Below, piece after piece: positions 56,343 to 64,000 of a DNA stretch of 64,000 nt. This DNA comes from Tetracladium setigerum (lineage: Eukaryota > Ascomycota > Leotiomycetes > Helotiales): positions 992,001 through 1,056,000 of the forward strand of contig PZJY01000006.1 in assembly GCA_031472005.1 (NCBI GenBank), read 5' to 3'. The position numbers were made by a program, and so were the translations under genes. The notes under the pieces are model-generated. The model made no database searches and was not told the DNA's origin. It saw nothing but the letters and a program-made list of their open reading frames with translations. The first letter of the stretch is position 1. The number at the start of each line of letters is the position of its first letter.

Positions 56343-56936
56343 AGGGAGGATTTGGATGGATGGGTGGGGGGATGAGGTGAGAGAGAAGGGTTCGTCTTGT
56401 GTATATTGAATGGAAGGGAGAGGGATGGGTACTCTGATATGGAGGGAGACTTTTTCTAGCTGCAGTTTCTTTTCTTTTTCTTTTTTTTTTGTCCTCTGGG
56501 TTCAAGGAGCATTCAATGGAGTTCTTGTTTTTATGCAGATTTTCCAGACTGTACTTTCTCTGATATCTCTCTTCATTCTTGTTTAGGTATTTAAAACAAT
56601 CTGTTGAGTTGGTTTTAAGGATGTTTTTTATGTCATGTGTATATGTAAAATCAAACGATACTGTGTGAACAAGGAAGTTTTAAAAGAAATGAGTAAACTA
56701 TCTGCTAGAAAGAGAAAAAAAAAAAGTGTCGTTTCGATCTTTTTGATCGCTTATAAGCCCAAATAAAAGTAAAGTACAAGCACCACAGCTATTATTACTA
56801 AATTAAGGTGTGAGTACCCAGAACTCCCATCATCAAATCACATTCATGTCCATGCATGCATCTCCATCCTCCATCTCCATCTCACTCACTCCGTCTCCTC
56901 TCTCCTCTCTTATTCTCCTCTTCTCTCGTCTCACAC
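56343..56936. other. Convergent spacer ERV41/SSO1
   Basis: About 590 bp between converging stop codons, T-rich then A-rich, with CATCTCCAT-type short repeats near 56850-56890. Both 3' UTRs lie here; no gene is seen. Confidence 0.5.
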
Positions 56937-58153
56937 TTATTTCTTCGATCCAGCACCAGTGGTAAAGTAAATACCTAAGCCCACACCCAACGCAATGGCA
57001 ATGATAATCAACACCACGATCAACAAGCACCACCACTTATTCCTCCTGCGGCGTCTCGCATGTTCATTTGATTTATCCAGCTCGGTGTTTGCCCTATCCA
57101 TGTCTTCAACGGTCTTGATGGCGTTCTGCTCCGTGTGCTCAATCACAGGTTCTTGCGCCTCGACAATCTGTGCCATCTCGGCGAAGAGGGTCGCCAGTTC
57201 GGTGAGGGTGCCTTCGATGCGTTGGAGTTCATTGTGGCGAGCGCGGACGGCGCCGAGAACGGAGGTTGCTTGGCCGGAGCGGTTGGATTTGAGCTATTTG
57301 ATTCATATGGATGTCAGTATATTGCTTCCTTTTTGAAGTTCCGCAAGTTCCGCAATTTCAAGCGGCCGGGTAATTGGACGAAGGGTGATAGGGTGTACTA
57401 ACCGCAGTTTGGAAAACACCCTCCGAGCCCCAATCCATCTCACTGGCCTCGCTAACCTCCTGCTCACTGGCCTCTGGGTTCACAATGCGATACTGCCTCG
57501 CAATCTGCTCGCGATAGCGCGCTCTGTACTGCACCTCCTCGCCCTGATAATCCTTCAAGGCCTTCTCGAAATCACTCTTCAACTGCTTCGCCTGTCTGCT
57601 CTTCACACCCTTCGTTCCATCCTGCGTCTTCACAGCGTCCAGCTCGAGGAATTTGATCTGATCTCTGATCTGCGTGTTCTTAAGTTGGGTCTGGGAGACG
57701 AGGTTATCGAGATCAGCGGTTACGCGGTTATCGGGTGACGACAGTGCGCGCTGGTGCAGAGCGGCGATATCGTGGATGTTGGTGGAGAGGGAGCGGATCT
57801 CAGACTTTGCGAAGTCGACTCGCTCGAGGAAGTTTTGCTGCGTCAGGGTCGTCGAGTGCGAGACGGGTGCGCCGGGTTGTTGCGAGTAGGTGGATGTCGC
57901 GGACATTTCGTGGCCGGCTTGTTGTTCGTAGCCTTGGTTGTGACCTCCTCCATATGCCTGTGCGGAATGATTGTTAGTGTTGTGAATTGATTTTGATTGT
58001 GAATTGGATGTTATGTGGCTGCTCGTTCGAGGGAGAGAGAGCGAGCAGAGAGCAGAGAAGTGAGCAGCTTACGGGACCTCCAATTCCTGCCTCGGCTTCG
58101 GGGCCGTTGTCGTAAGGGTTTCCCCCGTATTGTTGGTATTGTTTATAGGACAT
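56937..58153 (-). CDS. SSO1: Plasma-membrane Qa-SNARE syntaxin, SSO1/2-type (3 exons)
   Basis: Target-membrane SNARE for exocytosis and septum or hyphal-tip secretion. Exons on the minus strand are 58153-58073, 57957-57403 and 57293-56937 (81+555+357 nt), encoding 330 aa. The N-terminus is Gly/Tyr/Gln-rich (MSYKQYQQYGGNPYDNG). The Habc bundle spans about 65-215 (FLERVDFAKSEIRSLSTNIHDIAALHQRAL). The Qa SNARE motif covers about 230-295, and the syntaxin signature segment runs RARHNELQRIEGTLTELATL and on through FAEMAQIVEAQEPVIEHTEQ. The central layer Gln is probably that of VEAQEP. A basic patch RRRRRNKWW precedes the C-terminal anchor LLIVVLIIIAIALGVGLGIYF. All junctions are GT-AG and in frame. 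Orthology to yeast Sso1/2 is inferred from domain layout. Confidence 0.93.
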
Positions 58154-59665
58154 CTTTGCGACGATGTGATGTGCGCGATTGATTGTGGGAGTGAAGAGAG
58201 GTTGTGTCTAGATGACGTTGGCGATGGTGGTGGTGGTGGTGGTGGTTGAAAGCTGACAGCGGCTTTTCGCTACTAATCTCCCAAACCTCCAAATACGGGC
58301 AGACTCCGATGCAAATGGCCGAATCACAGGTCTGGGCTCGCGACGCCGACGGATGAAAAGGGGAAGGAGGATGGAAATGGAAATTCAAAATGTGAAGAAT
58401 GGTTTTGTTGTTGACTTTTTTTTTTAATGTAATTGATGTGATTGATGTAATTGAAACAAAACAAACAACAACAAGCCAAAACAAATGTTAATTCTTGGAG
58501 GGGGAAAGTGGAGGAAGATATGAGAGATGAACAAGGACCAGGCCAGGCCAGGACTCCAGGATCAAGGACTTCCCGCTCGAAAGTGCCTGGCTTAGTCGTC
58601 AAGCTGTTGCTGCTCCCGAGACGCCGATGCCTACGACGACTTGCCTGGCGCAGTCACGAAAATCCCATCACGAAGTCGCCTCCTTCATCCCCACGGTGCA
58701 ATGGCAAGACATTCTGTACGAAGATTTCCGCACGAATGCGAACAGTGGTCGTCGTGCTATTCTTAACTCGACCTTCACTTGTCAACTATTCGTCCCATAG
58801 ATGAGGATGACGATGACGATGAGATGATGCGAAACAATCCAGCGATTGTGGAGAACTTCGCGGTGTCCGACGAGCAGCGGGAGCGAACAGACCATGGAGC
58901 CATCTCTCATATCCCATGACTCTCTACCTATTCTCTCTTCTTGTTTTTGCAAATTGAGAGCCTCCAAGGCAGAAGGTTTTATTCTTACTTGATGTATCTC
59001 TTTAGCAGCCTGAAGAGGGCGAGGCAAGGCTTCAGTTCAAAATCAACGACAGAAAAGATATTGATTTTTATGTCATCCATTCATACCTACGAGTTCACTA
59101 TACTCCACAGGTCGAGCAGTGCAGTAGGTGGCATTAACCTCTTCTGTAGCCTTTCTTTGCCCTTACATTGTCTTTCATTGTCAAACATCCCCTCTTTTGA
59201 AACTCTTCTCTCTTCAATTTCACATGTCTTGATTGCTATTATAACTAACTGCCTCTTTTCTCTCAACTCGTTCTGCTTTCGCTCGCTACCTAAAAGTACC
59301 TTCCAGCTGCGAAGAATTAGCCTTCTGCCTCCTCACCAGGCTGCATATCAATTAGTCAAAGGCTCTGATGAGTACTGTATGTCTGCTCAATGGAATTTAT
59401 AATTTCTTGACGGCCCTCAAGATGCGTTCGTTCGGTGAATGGTCTCGGATTTATTATCGGAGTTGGTAGTCGAGAGACACGATAGTCACACGTCAAAGTG
59501 GGGGATTTCTAAGGATCTCCTGGCGCCTTACCATGGACGAAGTGCATCAATATTTTGGCTTTGTTAACAGCGATATCTCCGACAGCCTGAACCTGTTTGA
59601 CCAATAATTGCAAGTCAAACTTGCAAGGCCAAGCCGCATTCCGTCACATTGGCAGTCACGACAGA

Positions 59666-59675
59666 AGGGGAGGGG
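59666..59675 (+). promoter_or_regulatory. Tandem AGGGG stress-response-like elements
   Basis: Two adjacent AGGGG pentamers, the core bound by Msn2/4-type zinc-finger stress regulators, about 150 bases upstream of the aldo/keto reductase start and 47 bases before its TATA run. Match and position are seen; function is inferred. Confidence 0.45.
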
Positions 59676-59721
59676 TAGCAAAAGCATAGCATGGCAATAA
59701 AGCTTGTTATCTCACCCCCAC

Positions 59722-59730
59722 TATATATAT
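59722..59730 (+). promoter_or_regulatory. TATATATAT core promoter of aldo/keto reductase
   Basis: Long TATA run 93-101 bases upstream of the ATG, followed by CT-rich sequence. It is the clearest TATA box in the window, consistent with an inducible gene. Confidence 0.6.
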
Positions 59731-59822
59731 CTACTCAACTCTTTTTTCTTTGATGTGACTCGACTTTCACATTCGTCCGCAATACAAACCTTCTCATTTA
59801 CTTCACATTTAAATCTTTCACA

Positions 59823-60980
59823 ATGCCTCTTATCGCAAGCAATCCCAAGCCTCGCGTCATTCTGGGTCTGATGACCTTTGGACCTGACGAAACCACGGGT
59901 GCAAGAATCACTTCCCTGGATGAGTACAACAAGTACCTTGATCACCTTCAAGGTGCCGGCTACAACGAAGTTGACACAGCAAGACTATACGTCGGGGGTA
60001 AACAGGAGGCCTTCACCCGAGAGGCAAAGTGGAAGGAGAGAGGATTGACTCTTGCCACAAAAGTCTACCCAAATGTTCCTGGCAAACACTCTGCCGAGAT
60101 TTTGACCAGGGAATTCAACACCAGTTTGAAAGAATTGGGTACAGATTCCGTTGATATTTTCTACTTGCATGCAGCAGTTAGTACGATATGTTAATTGGCT
60201 TAAGCTTCTGCTAATTTGGACAGGATCGCTCCATCCCTTTCACAGAGACATTGGAGGCAATCAACGAGCTCCACAAAGCGTATGACACATCCTCTTCTTG
60301 TAATCTTTTTTTTTCTTTACAAAGACCACAGCGTCCTAACTTTCAACAGGGGCAAATTCGTCACCTTCGCCATCTCCAACTTCACTGCATTTGAAGTTGC
60401 AGAAGTAGTCATGACCTGCAAATACAACAACTGGGTGCGACCAACCCTCTACCAAGGAATGTACAATGCCATCACCCGCTCCATCGAAGCAGAACTCATC
60501 CCCGCCTGTCGCCGATACGGTCTCGATATTGTGATCTACAACCCTCTTGCCGGAGGTCTGTTCAGCGGAAAATACAAATCTAAGGATATCCCTGCCGAGG
60601 GACGATATTCAGATGCTGTGGGTACCATGGGAGAAATGTATCGTAAGCGATACTTCAAGGACTCGACATTTGAGGCTTTGAAGATCATTGAACCAGTTGT
60701 TGAGAAGCATGGCTTGACTATGGTGGAGACGGCCTTGAGATGGGTCGTTAACCACTCTGCGTTGAAAGTCACGGATGGAAATGATGGTGTCATCATTGGT
60801 GTCAGCAGCATCAACCAGTTGGAAACCAACTTGAAGGATTGCGAGAAAGGACCATTGCCACAGGAGGTACTCGATGCGTTGGACAAGGCTTGGCTCATTA
60901 CAAAGGTTGATACGGTCAACTACTGGCATTTGGACTTGAAGTATACTTATGATACAAGAGCAGCGCTTTTTGGCAAATAG
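59823..60980 (+). CDS. AKR7-type aldo/keto reductase (aflatoxin-aldehyde-reductase-like, 3 exons)
   Basis: NADPH-dependent carbonyl reductase of the AKR7 branch, probably detoxifying reactive aldehydes. Exons are 59823-60176, 60224-60279 and 60350-60980 (354+56+631 nt), encoding 346 aa. Junctions give YLHAA|DRSIPFTETLEAIN and HKA|GKFVTFAISNF. The catalytic tetrad is visible: Asp and Tyr in EVDTARLYVGGKQE, Lys in LTLATKVYP and His in VDIFYLHA. The barrel continues with YNPLAGGLFSGKY, typical of AKR7, and cofactor-contact residues in GVIIGVSSINQLETNL. The C-terminus ends DTRAALFGK. The first intron uses GTTAGT as donor. Tandem AGGGG boxes and a strong TATA upstream suggest stress induction. The natural substrate cannot be told from sequence. 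Confidence 0.94.
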
Positions 60981-61149
60981 GTATGGGCAATTACGAGATA
61001 GGCGAGGTTGAGTTTACCAAAAATAAAAACATACACTTTTATAGACCAACTTTCTCCATTTCAGAACTAAACAAATCGGATTCGGAAAGAGAACAACAGT
61101 TCTCCCTCCTGGACAAAAGTCTTTTGCCATCGCCAGAATACATCTCCAT
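60981..61149. other. Convergent spacer, reductase and unknown gene
   Basis: About 170 bp between converging stop codons. Holds 3' UTR sequence only. Confidence 0.5.
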
Positions 61150-62188
61150 CTATGAAGGATGACCTAGCAGTAAGTAGCCAGTCATTCCATCCTCCCGGGT
61201 TATCGTCATCATATATGAAGGAAGGTACCTCCACGTCTTCAGACCAACCCATTTCCATGCAGTTAAGACAACCACAACACCACATTCTCCATCCGCATCA
61301 ACATCCCGAATCCGCCACCAATAAACCCACCCATCCAACTCCTCCACCACCACCTCACACACAACCTCATCCCCACAACCCCCTTCCCAATCCACAACAT
61401 CCCAATCCCCATTCTCCCCATCATCCTCATCCCCAACCTCATTCCCATTATCCCCCACCCCCTCACCTCTCCACAACCTTCTCCACCATTCCGCTTCCTG
61501 TACAACAACCACATCCATAAGCCCATCACTTCTTTCCTTCACGACAACGCCATCGAAAACAAACCTCCGGCTGAAATCAAGGATACCATCGTGGCTGTCG
61601 CGAAGTCTGTCGAGTACACGCCCGCGCTGGATGCCGTAGAATTCGACGACTTCCGGGGCGGCGCGGAGTTCGTCGACGGTGCGGTTGTCGAAGGGCTGTT
61701 GGTTATTGTGGGATTCTTTCTTGGACTTGGGGTAGTAGGGGATTTTGTTCCTCGGTTTGGTGGATTTCTAGGGCTTGTTTATGAGGGGGTTCGACGTGGA
61801 TTTCTGAATCGCCGATGTTATTCTCGGTGGTGTTGTCTGAAGCTAATTGGGCTTCACTATCTTTAATATCCTCGTTGTCTGATTGCTTCAGGTTTTCTTC
61901 AATTTTCTCTTTCTCTCCTACTCCTAATACTCCCATATCAACCTCCGAAGAACGAGAAGAAGAAGAAGCGAAAATATTGGAATGTCGAATCGACTCAAAT
62001 GGTTTGTAGTCCAAAACCATTTTCAAGCAAATTTTAAGCACGAGTACGATGAAGACGTTAAGGAGACCCTCGGCTAAGAATAATACGGGGGGATTGTACT
62101 TGCATTGGCGTATTGTTTGGCGAGTGAGATGGTCACAGACTGCGTGGCATTGCTGCTGGAGGAGCTGGTTGAGGCGTTGGCTGGACAT
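61150..62188 (-). CDS. Unrecognised protein; coding signal in two frames
   Basis: I do not recognise this gene. From ATG 62188 it reads MSSQRLNQLLQQQCHAV, then a hydrophobic segment VLFLAEGLLNVFIVLVLKIC (about residues 35-55, probably a membrane anchor), then a Ser/Glu-rich linker. This frame ends at 61703. A second frame carries a convincing protein from about 61760 to the stop at 61150: IPYYPKSKKESHNNQ, TVDELRAAPEVVEFYGIQRG, VLDRLRDSHDGILDFSRRF, a very acidic Gly/Asp/Val stretch (about 61270-61480), and the end YMMTITREDGMTGYLL. The switch lies near 61730-61770 and could be an intron (a CCCTAG acceptor lies there), one extra base, or two lost bases: the span is 1039 nt, and 1041 would be 347 codons. 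Exons are unresolved. Confidence 0.5.
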
Positions 62189-63477
62189 TTTTTCTGACGG
62201 TTTTGTATTGCGTTGTACTTTATCGCGATGTATCGGATTAGAAAGTTTTCGGTAACTGCGTTGCACTTTATATGTACATGAACGTGTCTTTTCCGTGGCT
62301 TTTCGAGAAGTGACTGCTGAGTGGAGAGGAAGAAAAACATTCAGATTGGAACGGGTGAGAGGATTCTTTCAAACATACCTACCCATCGGCTGACCTTATG
62401 TCGATATTTACGTTTGAACTGTTAATATGAGGCGAGAAGCCAGTAAATGGCCGTGTTTCACCGCGCTAGTAGAACGAACTAGCGAAGATTTCGATTCAGA
62501 TCAACTTAGATTCCACGATACATAGCTACTGTGAGTTTGATATTTTCCTGAACTGCTAGACTGGTGTATAGTACAATATTAGCTCATTCAAAAGAAAATC
62601 TCAAAACCCACGATACACATGCATATGAAGAAGAAAAAAAAAGCGCTTCATAATCCACTTTATGGATGGGTATCTAACGGATAGTTGAGGGTAATTCTGT
62701 TAGGTAGGGTGTTGTGGCTGTTGTGTAGGTGGAGAGATTCTCTTCTGTTTGGGGGGGGATAATGTGAGGAGTGTAGGCGAGGGTGTCTGCTAAAGGGACG
62801 TAAAAATACAACGCCCATGATGGCCATACTGGATCTTGAGATTAAGCATGAAAATGCTAGAGCATAAGTAGGATTTTGCCTAATAGTTAAGACATCTTGT
62901 GATATCAGATCTAAACCGAATGATTTGTCCCAGGTCTACCATTCCACTAGGTGCCAAGTAAATCAGACTACTCGAGCCTATACACTTGGTCCCCCTTCAT
63001 TGTGTGAGCTTTCTCCAACATTTCTGTATTAAGTTTGAGGACTTGAGAACTCAGAGACCTGCATTTCCTTCCTCGCCATAGATGATTTCTTCTTCTTGGT
63101 CACTCGCTTCCTCCGGATCACCTCCAGGTCACTCATCTTCCAAATCACTTCCTTCTTCCGCTTAACTCTCTTCTCACACATCACTCTCGTCATATACATC
63201 ACTCTAGCCATATATACCTCTCTCTTCATACACATCATCCGTGCTGTTTGACGGAGCCTGCGAGGATCGGAGATCATAAAATAGCTGCGGTGGAGCTGCA
63301 GGTATGGTCCTTGATCTGTACCATACGGTCCGTACCGCTGCTAAGCTCTGAACTCACCAATAGGTTGCTTTTCGTTAATCTCGTAAGAAGTACAGTCTGC
63401 GTTAAATTTGAGCTGATACATCGATTAGCCACATTTCATGCCTTCTCCCTCGCCCCTTTACAAGCTTGGCAACACCA
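62189..63477. other. Intergenic region before ankyrin gene
   Basis: About 1.3 kb with the promoter of the unknown minus-strand gene at its left and the ankyrin gene 3' UTR at its right. A stretch of repeated CATCACTC/ATATAC-like words at about 63170-63240 is simple sequence. No gene is supported. Confidence 0.45.
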
Positions 63478-64000
63478 CTACGCGGTCGGCTCTGGCGCTA
63501 TGGCGGCTGCATATTGCTGTATTAGATCTTGCATAGCTTTATCTTTACCAACTTGTTGCTGCTGTTGAGCTCTCACGTTTACAGAAAGACTCCAAGCCAG
63601 GAAACGCTGTGCGGAGAAGAACTTTGCTCTCGGGCAACCCCTCTGTTTTAGAAGCTCTTTGGTCTGATGGTTTTCAGCAGATCTTGCAACATCTGCGGCT
63701 GTCAAGCCAAGGCTATTCACCACCATTACGTTGGCGCCATAGCTCAATAGAAGCTGTGTCCCTTGGAGACTGTTGGGCGAAGAAGCAGCTGCGTGCAATG
63801 GCGATCCGGCAGTGCCTCCAGTCAGATTTATTCCTGCTCCACATCTCAGTAGATAGTCCATGCAAGTAAGCTGGCTCATGCCTGCAGCCATCTCCAGAGG
63901 AGTCACTCGAAAATTGTCGATATTGCTGACGCTATTCACTTCAGCGCCCCAGGCTAGCAGTATAAGTGCCACATCTGCATGGCCATAGCAAGCCGCGAAA
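63478..64000 (-). CDS. Ankyrin-repeat protein, C-terminal part (5' end outside window)
   Basis: Open to the right edge, so only the last 173 or so codons are seen. At the edge the frame reads FAACYGHADVALILLAWGAEVN, an ankyrin repeat. Two more repeats follow: TPLEMAAGMSQLTCMDYLLRCGAGIN and SPLHAAASSPNSLQGTQLLLSYGANV. A decayed one is NSLGLTAADVARSAENHQTKELL. The tail after the repeats (FFSAQRFLAWSLSVNVRAQQQQQVGKDKAMQDLIQQYAAAIAPEPTA) has a short Gln run and no recognised domain. Ankyrin repeats mediate protein-protein contact; the partner and role cannot be inferred. The N-terminal domains, which would tell whether this is a HET/NACHT-type or simple ankyrin protein, are not in view. Confidence 0.85.
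   Translation of the reverse strand, partial: FAACYGHADVALILLAWGAEVNSVSNIDNFRVTPLEMAAGMSQLTCMDYLLRCGAGINLTGGTAGSPLHAAASSPNSLQGTQLLLSYGANVMVVNSLGLTAADVARSAENHQTKELLKQRGCPRAKFFSAQRFLAWSLSVNVRAQQQQQVGKDKAMQDLIQQYAAAIAPEPTA

Larger units (their letters stand above)
58154..59822. other. Divergent intergenic region, SSO1 and aldo/keto reductase
   Basis: About 1.7 kb holding both promoters. A GGT-repeat (58211-58232) sits in the SSO1 leader. The reductase side has tandem AGGGG words and a TATA run (listed separately). No gene is supported. Confidence 0.5.

Overview
The window is nuclear DNA from a filamentous ascomycete. Genes are broken by many short introns (about 50-100 nt) with GTAAGT/GTATGT-type donors and CTAAC/CTAAT-like branch sites. 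Promoters carry CT-rich tracts, intergenic spacers run from 0.2 to 7 kb, and the protein set is typical of Pezizomycotina. The flavour of several proteins suggests a leotiomycete related to Sclerotiniaceae; that is an inference from memory, not a search result.

Layout, left to right: transketolase (-); a bZIP transcription factor (-) followed by about 7.2 kb with no recognisable gene; a carboxymuconolactone-decarboxylase-like enzyme (-); a 2.7 kb spacer holding a decayed tandem repeat; V-ATPase subunit c (-) and SNU13 (+) sharing a divergent promoter; a BMT6-like rRNA methyltransferase (+); an F-box-like protein (-); indoleamine 2,3-dioxygenase (+); a SAC-domain phosphoinositide phosphatase (-); an SLN1-type hybrid histidine kinase (+); a peroxisomal SCP2 protein (+); an FG/RanBD nucleoporin (+); ATG2 (+); ERV41 (+); an SSO1-type syntaxin (-); an AKR7-type aldo/keto reductase (+); an unrecognised two-frame gene (-); and the C-terminal part of an ankyrin-repeat protein (-) running off the right edge.

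The content is mainly housekeeping: central carbon and NAD metabolism, splicing and rRNA modification, vesicle traffic, lipid signalling and transfer, autophagy and osmosensing. There is no secondary-metabolite cluster, transposon gene, tRNA, rRNA or CRISPR that I can support, and I did not find a convincing new multi-gene system.

The points most worth a second look are: (i) apparent one-base losses that break three otherwise well-conserved genes (IDO, SAC phosphatase, SLN1), with exon-length sums that fit exactly the number of missing bases proposed; (ii) a 13-nt micro-exon in VMA3; (iii) a 90-nt in-frame, stop-free candidate intron in the nucleoporin; (iv) a SNU13 leader intron whose retention would expose a start-stop element; (v) a four-copy degenerate ~130-150 bp tandem repeat at 15.36-15.92 kb; and (vi) a dispersed GTAC(A/T)GTAC palindromic word confined to non-coding DNA. 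Exon boundaries were placed by hand from splice signals and protein continuity and may be off by a base or two.
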